Assembly: GCA_023052935.1 (NCBI GenBank)
Contig: CM041297.1
Location: 51,255,917-51,319,916 of the forward strand
Direction of reading: 5' to 3'
DNA length: 64,000 bases
Source: Piezodorus guildinii
Lineage: Eukaryota > Arthropoda > Insecta > Hemiptera > Pentatomidae
A model generated the notes under the pieces. The model saw nothing but the letters and a program-made list of their open reading frames with translations, did not search any database and was not told the DNA's origin. How positions within the stretch are numbered: position 1 is the stretch's first letter; every line of letters begins with the position of its first letter. The position numbers were made by a program, and so were the translations under genes. Positions 53,085-64,000 of the stretch are shown here, piece by piece.

Positions 53085-55160
53085 CGTAAGTAATGTGTCC
53101 GATGTACCCCTGGTATATCTCGAATCTGTGGTATATTTTCCGGCATGAAACTATTTGGTCATTTTTTAATAAATTGATCACCCTCGCATCAGCGTACTGC
53201 CCTACTAAACATTCCATCTCCAACATTACATTCGAATCTTCCTCAATTCCTTATGATACCACTTCATTCTGTGTGCAGACTTGAATGCTAAGAACCAACA
53301 ATGGGGTTCCAGATCCATGAATTGTCGTGGGCGGAATTTACAGTCTGCGCTAAACTTTAGACGTTTCAACCAACTGCCTCCTGACTCCCTACTATTGGCC
53401 AACTGATCCTAACCGTAATCCTGACATCCTTGACTTCTTCATCCACAGCGGATTAGGCTCCCTTAAACATGTCGGTGACTCGCCTTGATGAACTTCCTCT
53501 GACCATAGTCCATTGATCCTTAAAATATCCCTAACTCCTATTCCTAAGCCCATCCCACCGTCATTTATCAACTGGGACCTTTTTCGCCAAATCCAGACCA
53601 GTGATATTGACCTCAGAGTGAAACTCAAAACTCCAGATAACCTTCAAGAACCGTAAACTCCTTCACCCCGCTATTCAAAAGCCTTTTGGACTGCTCTCCC
53701 CACTTCCATAAGTCAACTTTCCAGAGATAGATCATAGCACAAATCTATTTGAATAACCACCTCAATCCCTTAGTCACCAAAAAAAATCTAATCCACAATC
53801 CATCCGCTCCCTCAGACAAGAATTGCCTCTTTAAGTTTCAATTGTCAAACCATATAAAAATTTTTAGCTCATTCCGCTTACCTACAATCTATTTTCTGAT
53901 TCCTCTTTCCCATCTCTCATTCTCAGATCTGAGACAGTTCTCTAAAGCCGTTATATTTCTTACATATATCACAACTCCATCCTACGCAATCTCATTTCCT
54001 CTCTTATGGAAAGCATGCCATAGTCCAATCCTTTCAAAATCCTCCTCAAACGAATATTACCTTTATAGAATCCCACACTTTCCACCCCATCTTTGGATTC
54101 CTTTCTCCAACATTTAACTGTTCACAAGGCTCCGAGTCGTTACCATATTTCCTCTAACCTGAAAACGAGTTACTGCTCGGGTGCATTTTGTGACATACCA
54201 AGCATTTACCGGTTGGCACCGGATCATCTTTAACTCAATAAACGATTATATCCCAATCCTTAACTAGTCCTCCGATCCCATCTATCAAACCGCTCCCACC
54301 AATTCGCTAGTGGTGTAGAATATTCCAATTATTGATCCAGTCTTAATCCGATGTTCCTCAAGCAGCGTTTCGGTCCATCACTCTGTACAGTTATGATACA
54401 CGGCTATGATATTCCTGTTTGCTATATATTTTTATACGAAACACAGCATCTATCTCTCATCAGATCCGAATGATTAGGCTTCCAGCCCTTTCATGAAAGT
54501 ACAACGAGAATCAAGTATCAACAATGCAAACTACTCCACTTCGAAGACATCGCTCCTTCTTTACCATTCCTCCTTTGACAATCGTATTGTCCTTCTACAA
54601 AAAACTACTGAACCATCAGACTTAACGAAAGACTGATCGACGTTGGCATTACAGACATAAACAGATCTAATCTATCGAGAACAAATGTAATATACAGCAG
54701 ACTGAACTTTGGACCTATGATTGACGTGGGAAAGCAATTTTAACATCAACCTATTTTCAATCTAGTCTCGAACAGTATCTCATATTATGTTCCACCTACT
54801 ACCGCGATTAAATATTCCTATTTACTACTAATTCTTAATCCATTGACCTATCTCACACCTGTCATCCTATCCGCTTCACCTTCCACCTAAGGTGAACGCG
54901 TGTCGAGACTTGTAACATTTTGGGTTTGGATGAATTTTCATCGTGCGTCTTAGATGTATAGGTATGAGTGATTTTTTATATATTTTTATTGATTTTGTTT
55001 TGTATATATGTATTTTTGTATTATTATTATATAAATTTATTGTTTTGTATATATCGTGTGAATGTAGTATGAATGTTGTACTTCATCACTATTAAAAATG
55101 TCCTACATTGGACTGATAGTAATATTACTCAATAAAGAATTGTTTCATTTCATTTTTAAT
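53085..55160 (+). pseudogene. Decayed Jockey-clade LINE (endonuclease, RT remnants and 3' end)
   Basis: Around 53180-53270 there is 'ITLASAYCPTKHSIS', then, with a frame change, 'ADLNAKNQQWGSRSMNCRGR'. This is the D-L-N-A-K...W-G-S signature of the apurinic-type endonuclease in Jockey elements. Another frame gives 'DPNRNPDILDFF' and then 'SSDHSPLIL', the S-D-H catalytic end of that domain (about 53515). 'FINWDLFRQIQTSDIDL' follows at about 53565-53610. Reverse transcriptase is only faintly readable: a 'VPQ' and a following 'LY' motif near 54355-54420. A 122-codon frame at 53749-54117 is a chance frame. The 3' end has AATAAA near 55130. Many stops and shifts mean it is long dead. Confidence 0.75.
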
Positions 55161-55194
55161 AAATTAATTTTGAAAACACTTTTGTATATAAAAA

Positions 55195-55480
55195 CACGTA
55201 TATGTACAATAATCCATCACACCACCGAAGGTTGTGAGTTCAAATCCCAGTCCGGAGAATTTTTACAAGCATGTATAAGTATTACACCACAGCTTCCTCC
55301 GGTCATATGAGACCCGTCAGCCTACGGGTGGCCAATCACAAAAATAGGGTCGATGACCCTACACTATCAGCAATAGCATAAAAATTTGGGGTGTGAAACA
55401 TTACAAAACCAACCGCACGGCCAAGATTCACCAAGGTCTGTCGCGCAAACCGAAAAAAATAAATAAAATTAAAAAACAAA
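55195..55480 (+). mobile_element. tRNA-derived SINE, diverged copy
   Basis: The B box 'gagttcaaatcccagtcc' is near 55230-55248. Then comes the same body as at 39040-39343: 'catatgagacccgtcagcc', 'acgggtggc', 'aatcacaaaa', 'gtctgtcgcgc'. It ends A-rich and not GAA-rich. The A box part is decayed. Confidence 0.7.
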
Positions 55481-55577
55481 ACTTCTATCTGTTCCAATAT
55501 TTTAAAATGTTCTATTGGGATTATCAGATCTCTTTTGTATTCTTGGACAATGGGATATACAGGAAGTATAATTCAAC

Positions 55578-55959
55578 AATTAAGACGTTGATTTCCAAAA
55601 GGTACTACAAGGACATCTTTACGAAATTGATATTTTGACATATTTGTACTCTCACCATTTAGTTTTATTCAAATCTTCGATTTGATTTTATCTGGTGAAT
55701 TCTCAAGTCCTTTAAAAACCCGATTTGAAATACAGTTTCTTTTTAAAGGTAGTAATTATGCATTTCGTTTTGAACCAAACCAAACTAAAACATTTCATTC
55801 CATTACTTTAATACAGTGTTTATAAAAAAAAATTCTTGATTTTAAAGCGAAAAGAAACAAATAAGTTGGTTTAGTAACATAGTAATTGGAGAGATTTTGC
55901 GCTTCCTATGAAATTTCCTAGAATGGATATAATACCTTTTGGAAATCAACGTCTCAATT
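55578..55959. mobile_element. Possible MITE: 27-bp inverted repeats about 330 bp apart
   Basis: The arm at 55578-55604 (AATTAAGACGTTGATTTCCA then AAAGGTA) is repeated inverted at 55933-55959 with one mismatch. The interior is non-coding. No flanking duplication was established, so it may equally be a local inverted duplication. Confidence 0.5.
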
Positions 55960-55984
55960 ATGATATTGATACTTGTAAAAGCAT

Positions 55985-56230
55985 GTTCCCAGGTAGTAGG
56001 TTCAAACCCGGAAGATGTCACTATGATTTTTTTTTTTTTTAAGAGAGTAAAAAATCCTTGGTCATGATGTCCTTTGGAGGGGACTTAAAGGATAGTCTCG
56101 AGCCTGTGCGATGTCAGGTACTTAAAGATCCCTTCCATAATGAACTGGATAGCAAAATTTAGGACACCACTGTTGTATCGTCCAGTCACAGTAGCATAAA
56201 TCGAGTTAAATGAATAAAGATACATCACGT
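55985..56230 (+). mobile_element. SINE family 2 copy with B box
   Basis: 'taggttcaaacccgg' near 56008-56022 is a Pol III B-box-like sequence. It is followed by 'gatgtcactatgatttt', then 'gagcctgtgcgatgtcaggt', 'ttaaagatcccttccataat', 'aactggatagcaaaatttag', 'cagtagcataaat' and 'gaataaag'. It matches 29060-29255 and the inverted copy at 62840-63075. Confidence 0.65.
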
Positions 56231-57330
56231 GTTGTGAATCGCAGTATCTCAAAAATGGCAATGCCGTGAAGTTGAAATTTTTATTAGAGGTTCTACACAA
56301 ATATCCATCTAGATTTGCAATGTTGCTGGATTTGTGGAACATTTGTCATTAAAAGTGTTTGAAAAAAAATTACCAAACGTTAAATTGTTTTGTCTAATAT
56401 ATAAAGTACACACAATCTCTAGTAAAATTATAGGTACTCATTTGAATATAATCAAAGATTCTAACAACATGAAAGGAAGATCACCTTAATCTAGTAAAAG
56501 CAAATATATTAAAGCATATTAAAGCATCTTGCAATGTTTCGTGTGCAGGTTCTTACGAATCGTGATTCCAGATCAATCGTTATTGTTTTTAAAAACTAAT
56601 TTAAAGAACCAAAAAATCAGTGACGTTGAAAGTAACTGATTGATCAATAGCAAGTTATTTTTATTTTATTCAATCTTGCAGTAAATACAGTAATACTTAT
56701 TAAAATAAATGAAATATTCACGAGCGAGCAAAGCGCTACATCTAGTTATTTTTAATTTTTAAAGGAAATTTGAAGGCAGCAAAGCTGTTAAAATCGGCAT
56801 CATGGTATGTATTATGTAAAAGCTGGTGTAATCAACTGTTATAAAATTCAATATAATGTCTGAAGATAGTCAATGAAGCAGTTCAATGATTTGGGATGAA
56901 CTAATTGACAGTGGGACACTTCCTTTGACACGGGACTGGAAGCAATCGAAGGAGGATAAGGACTTCGCCTGGAAACCCTTGTCCCTGAGGATTGGATGTA
57001 AGCCTTCCGCGTAGGATTATATTCGAAAGATAAAAAGAAAGTTTTAAACTAAAAATTGTAATCAATATTATTTACTGTCTAACGAAATTCTTAACTCATA
57101 TTTACATTCATAAACAAGATATTTACACAATTGTACCCTTTTAAATCTTTAAAATACCATTCATCTTGTCCACGATAATCTATTTTACCAGCCACAATCA
57201 GAAAAAAGATTGAGCACAAAAAAAAAAAAAAAAAAAAAAAAAAAGATTTTCCACTTAATAATTTGGATTTTTCATATTTCGTTAAATAGCACTACCATGT
57301 TATTTTTCTGGATTTCATAAACATAAATAC
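56231..57330. other. Unclassified; GC-richer patch 56880-57015; A run 57219-57244
   Basis: An 85-codon minus frame (56085-56342) spans SINE and flank and is not a gene. The patch at 56880-57015 ('gacacgggactggaagcaat') resembles the other GC-richer blocks. Confidence 0.4.
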
Positions 57331-57334
57331 TCTA

Positions 57335-57866
57335 ATGGACGTACGCTTTACATATTTATAGATCAGTAAAAAAAAGATTCCATGCGAAAACTGCAATATT
57401 TTCAATCAAACATTTTAAGACTCACAAAAAACCGCACTCCTTGTGCCACTCCTTGCAGGATTACTTACTATTTATAGTGAAAAGGTATATAATCTATATA
57501 TATACACACCAATGACGCGGCTGTAGAGGATAGATAGAGACGCTGGGATCTCTCCGATTCCGCTTTTCCTCTACAGGTGAAGGGAACAGCCCAGTCTGTG
57601 GGTTCATTTAGTAAATAGTTATGATTATGTGTATGATGTCAATTTTTTTATCAACTTTGTATTTATCTCAATCATAGGTTTTTGGTTTTTTTTTCGTTCT
57701 TTTTTGTATATGTAGGAATTCATTTAGTTTTTATTTTATGTTATTTGACTTTATCATTATTTTCTGTACAAATTGTAGGAATGTGGTCTCATATCACTAT
57801 TACTATTGTTCAATTTGAAGCGAATTGTAATATACCTCAATAAATATTACAAAAATAAAATAAAAT
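57335..57866 (+). mobile_element. LINE fragments: RT thumb remnant and 3' untranslated end
   Basis: The stretch 57340-57450 resembles 19745-19850: 'ggac.tacgctt', 'aaaactgcaat', 'ttcaatc', 'attttaagactca' and 'actcctt'. The end at 57770-57866 ('gaatgtggtctc..gcgaattgtaatatacctca' + 'ataaatatt') resembles the LINE 3' end at 33070-33255. A GC-richer patch at 57505-57605 lies between them. Confidence 0.5.
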
Positions 57867-58420
57867 ATGAAATTTTAAACTTTAAATGTAAAATGTGGTC
57901 ACTTGACACAAAGTAATAGTGTAAAATACACAATACTGCTATTTTTAATGAGTAGTAATAGTATCAATGCACTAATATTTTAAATGGTGGTAATATTTCT
58001 TACATACAAAGGAGTCGATGCACGTAAATGCATTTTTGTTAGAATAAACACTTGTCATATCAAGTTCTAAAAGAAGCTTTATGATGTTGTTCTATTAATA
58101 CTCTATTATGACAATATGTCTATTATTTTGGTAGTTATATGAGGTCTGATGTTCCTTGGGATATTCAAAATTTCTTACGTTATGTATTTTGAGTCGTTTA
58201 TGATTCGTGCTGAATGGAAAAAATAGAGAGCAAACGTGGACCTACATAATCACAGAAAACCAAAATCCAAAATGATCTTCCTCTATCCTCTGTGATTGCT
58301 AGTTATCCTGGACACACCAACACGTATAAGTAGTTTGTTTGAATGTACACACTTTCTCTAGTGTCAGAGGATATTGGAAGAGATCATGCTCAAAAACTGA
58401 TACAGCAAAATAAACAATTA
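57867..58420. other. Unclassified, no gene seen
   Basis: AT-rich sequence without a recognised repeat or frame. Confidence 0.4.
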
Positions 58421-58421
58421 T

Positions 58422-58500
58422 GTTGCAGCAGCCGGACTCAAACCCACAACCTGGAGATTCAATGCTGTAACCGCTCCACTCAGAGGAGTATACCTCTTAC
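58422..58500 (-). mobile_element. tRNA-like SINE head, minus strand
   Basis: The reverse complement has an A-box-like 'tgagtggagcggttacagc' and a B box 'gggtttgagtccgg' about 35 bases apart, as in tRNA genes. No paired acceptor stem or CCA-proximal end is seen, so a SINE or tRNA pseudogene is more likely than a functional tRNA. Confidence 0.5.
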
Positions 58501-58624
58501 CTCATACGGAGAATGTTCACACAATAAAACATTCCAGAAATCGAAAGTGAAAAAACTGTTATTGTTTGTTTTTTTATTAATGTTTTTTAGACATTTCCCT
58601 GGCATTAATAAGCTAGCCACAGAG
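58501..58624. other. Unclassified
   Basis: Short AT-rich link between a SINE head and a GC-richer block. Confidence 0.3.
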
Positions 58625-59130
58625 ATTTCGCCTAATTAGCGTGCTGTCATCCTCTGGTGGAGGTAATTAGTAACCCGTGGGCCGAGCCTCTTTGAGGAGC
58701 ATGAGGTAGAAGAGATGTCCGATTAAAGCCATCCTAAGTGTAACTAAGGAGAGGGAGTTAAAACCATTGCTGGAGTTAGCTGAAGGAGGGAGTTGCGAAG
58801 GCAATCAGCGGGAAGAGACCCGGGCCTCACACACTCGTGGCTTTGGCATCCAATCAGCCGGCGTCTTGGCCTGATCAAAGACTCGCCTGATGGAAGCCAG
58901 TCTGGAATTCCTATCAGCTCCAGTTCCAAGAGCTCCAAAGGGGTTTCTTCCCCCCCTCGCTCCTCCCCACCCCCTCACTTAGTTTCTCTTCCAATCCCTT
59001 TCCTACTTACCTTTCCCAGTTTAACTCCTGCCTCCTCCAGTGCGCAACTCTCGGGATCAATGCAGAAGCCACTCCTTCGGATATCTTATTAACGGGGAAG
59101 AAGATCTCAGTTTCCATTGGATGCTATACC
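58625..59130. other. GC-richer block with TAATTAG sites
   Basis: Contains 'cctaattagcgtgctg' and 'ggaggtaattagtaacccg', and a CCAAT motif at about 58850 ('catccaatcagccgg'). A C/T-rich stretch at 58945-59040 gives serine- and proline-rich open frames (plus 58793-59092, minus 58744-58938) without a recognised domain. Good candidate for a conserved regulatory element. Confidence 0.45.
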
Positions 59131-59745
59131 GTCGATTTCTATATCAGCCTCAGTCGCAGCCTTACATTCGCATTTTCTTATTAATTTCCTCAATTAGTAA
59201 ATAAAAAATTAAATAAATTGGGATATACATCAAATAACCACCATAAATATAATAAATTCTAAATGATGCAAAAGGTAGACAGTGTTATATTATCGTTAAA
59301 ACAAGTTTCATTACATACCAAGTCCATTTCCTTTTTCTTTTTCCTTTTTTTTTATTAGACTTTTAGAAGATTTCAGTTACATGATTTTCTTTTTCATTTT
59401 CATCAGATAAACATATATATTTCAAGCTATTGTATAGATATTTCTTACCCTCATTCTTAATTATATATCAGGCTTAAAATTGTTAAACAAAAAGATGGTT
59501 TTTGATATGAAGAAAAGTCTGCAATGAAGATGATTTGACAGGTACTGAAATCTAGCTTAAAAAAAAAAATTCTAAACTTGTACACCGAATTATAAAAATA
59601 CATAGAGTTTTAATAAAACATTCATTTTCTACAATACAAATAATGATGAGAAGGGTGTTTTCTTCTATGACATAAAAATATATTATTGAGAAAATAACAT
59701 AATTATCTCTGTTTTTCATTATTTTTCATCTCATTCATCTAATTT
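59131..59745. other. AT-rich, no gene seen
   Basis: Nothing recognised on either strand. Confidence 0.45.
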
Positions 59746-59749
59746 TATT

Positions 59750-59813
59750 TAAAAGTTCTTCAACTGATTTTTAAAACGAAAGTAAGTGAATGTCATGTGT
59801 TACGCGCACCAAA
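59750..59813 (-). mobile_element. 0.9 kb repeat family, solo left end
   Basis: 'aaacgaaagtaagtgaatgt' then 'catgtgttacgcgcacca' is the reverse of the family's left end. The inner limit is near 'atttaaaagttctt'. A short 'gggtaagtgaaagtaaaag' follows at 59930-59948. Confidence 0.65.
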
Positions 59814-61000
59814 TTTCTAAATGCAATACGATTTAGAACCAGGCTCATCAAATACTAACACACAAAATATTTTCGATCGTGATCCTGCATCATTATTGTA
59901 TAATTACTTTATTATTTTTATAGTTATATGGGTAAGTGAAAGTAAAAGATTAGAAGAAAAATAAGTTCGATCACAAAAAAATTGCATTGCTCTCAACATA
60001 TTTCAAGTATCTAATTATTCAATAAAGTGACCTTTAAAAAATACATTGCTTACGGACTTTGCTTATGATATCAGGCCATAAAATTATGAAAAAAAAAAAT
60101 TCTGATTAAACAAAATACTTGAAGTGAGATATTGTTTTCAAGCTAAATACAAAGATGTACAATAAAAGAAAATGACAATCCAGTAAAAGAAATCGACATG
60201 TACAACCTCTATAAAAAGGTGAACAAAGAAATTTATTCAAAACAAAAAATCAAATCTTTACTAACACTTATCCAAATAATATATATGTTCATAACTTGTA
60301 GATACACCCACTGTTCTTAAAACGCTATATTTAAAGAGCTATATTTTGAGAAACGTGGTTTGAATACTTTATTAGTCATGGGATTTCAGAAAACAACAGT
60401 ATATAGCAATGGCAGATTCCTAAAATGTTTTCGAGAGGGGTAATTGTTTTGAAGTCGAAGATGAAAGAAGATAAAGGTACTTTTTATATTTAATCAAGAA
60501 AAAAAAGTATCATATTACAACAAACTAAGAGTATTGAAACTATTAGGCTTTTAATAAATGTAATAATTCTTTAATTAAGTCATTATCAATTTCATTTTTA
60601 TCGTGGACGACTTTGAGGGTAGGGAAAATTCCCTCGTTGTTCTGTTCTACCTTGGAGCAACCGTTGTCATATCGAAACCACAATGTCAAAAGATTTTTTT
60701 TTAAAGTTCCCTTGATGTCTTTCTGAAGTCTTCATTCTTTCCATACTGGAGTTTAGAGGTAGGAACTTTTTTTTTCGAATATAGTAAATATGAATATTAA
60801 TTCTACAGTTCCCCAGGTACTAACTCAGATCTCATTAGAATGAAGTATGTCTTTTCCCTTTAGCCAACATTGTTCTACAACACAATTATCATATGGATGT
60901 GACCATTTCTGGACCTAAACGTTATCAACCAATTTTCTCAATTCGATTCCTTAGGTACTAAACCCCACTATCTCAATATTTGTATACCTGAACATATTCT
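59814..61000. other. AT-rich, no gene seen
   Basis: Unclassified. The stretch 60595-60690 is mildly GC-richer. Confidence 0.45.
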
Positions 61001-61006
61001 AAAAAA

Positions 61007-61911
61007 TCTGGTGAGCGCAACACACGACTTTCACTTACCTCCGATATTTATATCAAATTAAGAATTATTAAACAAATTTAGAAACGAAGTAAAGTGCTAA
61101 AAAAATACTTAAAGTGGATTTTAATAGGCACATGTGTTTTATTAAATTATCAATTATATAATTATCTACGACAATCAATTTGTTTTATCGGCTTTTCATC
61201 ACACTCCGGTAACTTTTACAACATTATGTAAAAGGTAATATTTCTTCTAAAATCTCTAGTATTCTAATGATATATTATACATGTACTCATATCTTACTGT
61301 TCCTATGTTCAAAAACAAAAAATTGCATTAAAAAAATATTTTTGCAGTTATCTCCTTATCCAATTCGTTCAACTTATATATTTACCTATTTTTTAACAAT
61401 GCTAATCAAATGATATGGTCAATTTTATAAAAAGTACAAAATTATAGGTACTTTAGAAGAAGAAATTGGGAAATATCGGTAATTAAACCCTGTCAGACTA
61501 TTTTAATCAGAATGAAACCTACGTCATATTAAAGCCCATCTAATTTTACATCCATTTGGTGAGTTTAATCAAAATCGTTAGAGCCGTTTTTGAGAAAATC
61601 GTAAAAAGGCGCTAAACGCATGGTATAAATTAGATCTTCCGGTCAGCTTACTTTGATGAAAAATATTCTGTAACATCTCGTAAGTATAGTTGTCATAAAT
61701 ATGAAATTTCAGTTTCATAGGAGTTTTCATTTTCGCCCGGGAGTTACCACACACACACATACACACACACAGACCTTTTTGCGGTACTTGGTCATTTGGA
61801 CTCAGGAGACCCTAAATCGTGTATTTCCGTCGAAAACTAGAATTCGAAAATTTTCACGATCGCAATACTTTCTTTACTATATATTTCATATATAGGTAAG
61901 TGAAAGTAAAA
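61007..61911 (+). mobile_element. 0.9 kb repeat family, best-preserved full copy
   Basis: About 905 bp, A|TCTGGTGAGCGCAACACACG ... TATAGGTAAGTGAAAGTAAAAAT. It carries all shared blocks, a (CA)n tract at about 61750-61770, and the terminal hairpin-like 'actatatatttcatatatag'. Frames inside it (61578-61766 minus, 61701-61895 plus) are low-complexity and not genes. A good reference for the family. Confidence 0.8.
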
Positions 61912-62355
61912 ATGATTAGTTTCAACTAAGATTCCTTATATATAAGTTGTATTTTGTTTGCTCAAAATGGTAGAGAAATAAAAATTCATTTTCGACCAAA
62001 AGGAAAATCCGCCTCACAGACGGTCAACAAAAATTTTAGTGTGTGTAGCGATGATGCCTTAGAAGGAAGCACCGTCCGTAAGTAGTTTGGTCAGTTCATA
62101 ACCGGATATTTTGACTTAAAAATTCGTCCTTCAACTTTTAATGATGACCAAATTCCAAAAATCACCCAAAAGATGCCAATATGTATTATATCAAAATGGG
62201 CCATACATAACTGATTAAAACTATTTAAAAGAATCTCGAGTTTTTATTAAAATTACCAGTAAATAACGCTACGAACTTATTTAACCATCCAATATTTTGC
62301 AGTTTTAAGTTTTAACTTATATCGGCAGTCCCTATTTTTCGTTTCTCTTAAATAA
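61912..62355. other. Unclassified, no gene seen
   Basis: Includes 'gcgatgatgccttagaagga' + 'agcaccgtccg' near 62050-62080; nothing recognised. Confidence 0.4.
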
Positions 62356-62359
62356 TTTA

Positions 62360-62690
62360 TAGGCCCAAGTAGCAATAACGAGAATGGAACCGTTGAAGGC
62401 GAAGGCTGACCGAAGACGAAGAGCCGAAGTAGGTCGGAGGTAAGAGGGCTAGGAGCTGGCTATATATATGCAAATCTCCGGGCATTGTCCGCAATAAGAC
62501 GGATACCGAATCATTACTCACTCTCCACCGGACGTCTTGAATAGCCAATTCTATAGGAAATATCTTCACCCTCTTACCATCTGTCTATCTGTCTTCTTGC
62601 CCGTCTTATTTCCTTATGACTGATGCCACGGATTCCATCTCCAATTCCACCAGTCTTCATCCAGGAGTAATAATGTGGCTCCATTTATCA
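62360..62690. other. GC-richer non-coding block
   Basis: 'gaaggcgaaggctgaccgaa' + 'gacgaagagccgaag' and further CpG-bearing sequence. A 70-codon minus frame (62357-62569) has no recognised motif. Confidence 0.4.
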
Positions 62691-62839
62691 ATGGAATATT
62701 GATTGTGAGAAAATACATCGGTAGGTATAATAAAGCTATTATAAATTTAATTAAAACAACCTTAACCACAAAATTAATTTTAAGTCAGAATAAAGGCTAC
62801 CTTCTCAATATCCATTTTTTTTTTGTTTTTTTTGTTTAT

Positions 62840-63075
62840 TTATTAATTATACTTTATGCTACTGTGGCTAACTGGACAATGTTACAGCGGGAGCCCTAAG
62901 GTTTGCATATTTAATTAGGATAGGAATCTTTAAACCTGACATCGTACAATCCACATTTTTACGTCTCTCAAAAAGACGGCATACCTAAGAATTTTTAACT
63001 TCCATTAAAACATCCTTGGACCACCTGCCAGATCTGAATCTGCGTTACTAGCCGCTACACTACAAGTGACCCCAT
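62840..63075 (-). mobile_element. SINE family 2, minus-strand copy with tRNA-like head
   Basis: The reverse complement begins with 'ggtcacttgtagtgtagcgg' (A-box-like) and 'gcagattcagatctgg' (B-box-like). It continues 'gtacgatgtcagg', 'aaagattcctatcctaatta' and 'cagttagccacagtagcata', in the order seen at 29060 and 56085. Confidence 0.65.
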
Positions 63076-63192
63076 ATCCGTGTGTTTCATTAACGTCAAC
63101 AAACTCTCTTTACAAAATTACAAACATTCTTGTTTTAAAAAAATTTAATATGACGGATTATATAATTTTCTAAATATTATTTTACTTTAAAT

Positions 63193-63198
<6 letters not shown>

Positions 63199-63263
<65 letters not shown>
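63199..63263. repeat. (AT)n microsatellite
   Basis: About 65 bases of uninterrupted AT dinucleotides. Confidence 0.95.
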
Positions 63264-63267
<4 letters not shown>

Positions 63268-63480
63268 CATACATACACTCCCTATCCCCTTCCGATTTAG
63301 TCTCAAGATGTATATCATTTAATAAAAAAAGTTTTTCTATTCTATGCAAATTATATAAAAGCTATACCCGGAATCTGATCTTGTAACGGTCTTAAAATTA
63401 TAATCAGAATAACAGGTTCGCCACCCTTAACCTGATTACTGATTCGAATTTCCTCCGATACATTTTTACATTAAATTAGC
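63264..63480. other. Unclassified
   Basis: No frame or repeat recognised. Confidence 0.35.
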
Positions 63481-63484
63481 ATTT

Positions 63485-63645
63485 TTAAAAGGTTCCCGTG
63501 GAAGCTATTTTTTATTCACCCTTTTCCTGACCCGAGGTGACCCTTACCGGACGATCGCAGGGACTGCCTAAGACAAGTCCAGGAGGGTCCCGAGTAGGGC
63601 TACGAGCAGGGGACATGGGAATGACCTCTCAATGCAGGTAACAGG
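63485..63645. other. GC-richer non-coding block
   Basis: 'cctgacccgaggtgaccctt' and 'gtccaggagggtcccgagta'. Candidate conserved element next to a hairpin. Confidence 0.4.
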
Positions 63646-63676
63646 TGATATCACATAAAATGATTATGTGATATCA
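63646..63676. repeat. Perfect 13-bp hairpin
   Basis: The arms TGATATCACATAA and TTATGTGATATCA pair exactly around AATGA, directly after the GC-richer block. Confidence 0.7.
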
Positions 63677-64000
63677 TTTTGTGTGTTCATGATATCCATA
63701 AAGGATATAAACAATTGTTTATTAACACTTTGTTATTTTTATTATTGCAGAATGTGGTAAATTAATTATTTAGTGAAAGTTCAGTACTTTTTTTTAAGGA
63801 TAATAAAATTTAAATAATCACCCATCCGTATAGTATACAGTAAAGAGGCAAAAATGTATATAAATAAGCTCGTGAATATTTTTTAATATGAATATTTTTT
63901 TTTGATTAATTAAAGTCTCCCCTGAAGACTTAAGAAGGTAACTTCCTGCTATCAGCTAACCTCCTTAACAGAAACTCACTTCCTAATAATAAACCTTGTA
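63677..64000. other. AT-rich, no gene seen
   Basis: Nothing recognised up to the window end. Confidence 0.4.

Noticed and set aside
53749..54117. 122-codon ORF as a gene
   Set aside because: Lies within a decayed Jockey LINE and in a frame without any domain.
58422..58500. Functional tRNA gene on the minus strand
   Set aside because: Boxes only; no clear cloverleaf or 3' terminator T run.

Overview
This is an AT-rich animal genomic window, most likely from an arthropod. The clues are Jockey-type LINE remnants, a Ty3/gypsy LTR retrotransposon with a tRNA-Leu primer site, tRNA-derived SINEs and very small TA-flanked MITEs. I guess an insect, perhaps a hemipteran, but no host gene is present to confirm it. 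Apart from the retrotransposon, the open frames are short and lack recognisable domains. I see no convincing host exon, tRNA gene or rRNA gene, so the window reads as intergenic or intronic DNA dominated by repeats.

Layout: 1-7.4 kb is built from diverged tandem duplications. From 7.4 to 18.3 kb, AT-rich unique DNA is broken by short GC-richer blocks near 7.4-8.0, 10.3-10.6, 12.0 and 15.2-15.4 kb. From 18.3 to 29.5 kb there is a nest of repeats: several copies of a roughly 0.9 kb family with subterminal inverted repeats, Jockey LINE pieces, tiny MITEs, SINE pieces and an exact 114-bp direct repeat. From 29.5 to 38 kb the DNA is mostly AT-rich, with LINE 3' sequence and microsatellites. A tRNA-derived SINE lies at 39.0-39.3 kb and a tandem microsatellite block at 40.9-41.3 kb.

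The centrepiece is a complete-ended Ty3/gypsy element at 41659-46022. It has 567-bp LTRs that look identical, a 4-bp target duplication, a tRNA-Leu primer site and a polypurine tract. Gag begins with a SAP-like domain and a long coiled coil, is interrupted by one in-frame UGA, and ends with a CCHC zinc knuckle that runs straight into integrase. No protease, reverse transcriptase or RNase H is seen. After a one-base frame change, the integrase C-terminus (GPY/F type) continues into a macro domain resembling the OARD1/TARG1 ADP-ribosyl-acyl-ester hydrolases, with both expected catalytic residues present. The copy is therefore young by its LTRs, cannot move on its own, and carries an unexpected ADP-ribose-related domain. 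It is the best candidate for an undescribed system here.

From 46 to 64 kb the pattern returns to AT-rich DNA with GC-richer blocks, a decayed Jockey LINE with endonuclease and reverse-transcriptase remnants (53.1-55.2 kb), SINEs, a poly(A)-tailed retroposon with a 14-bp target duplication (50.4-50.7 kb), and another near-complete copy of the 0.9 kb family (61.0-61.9 kb).
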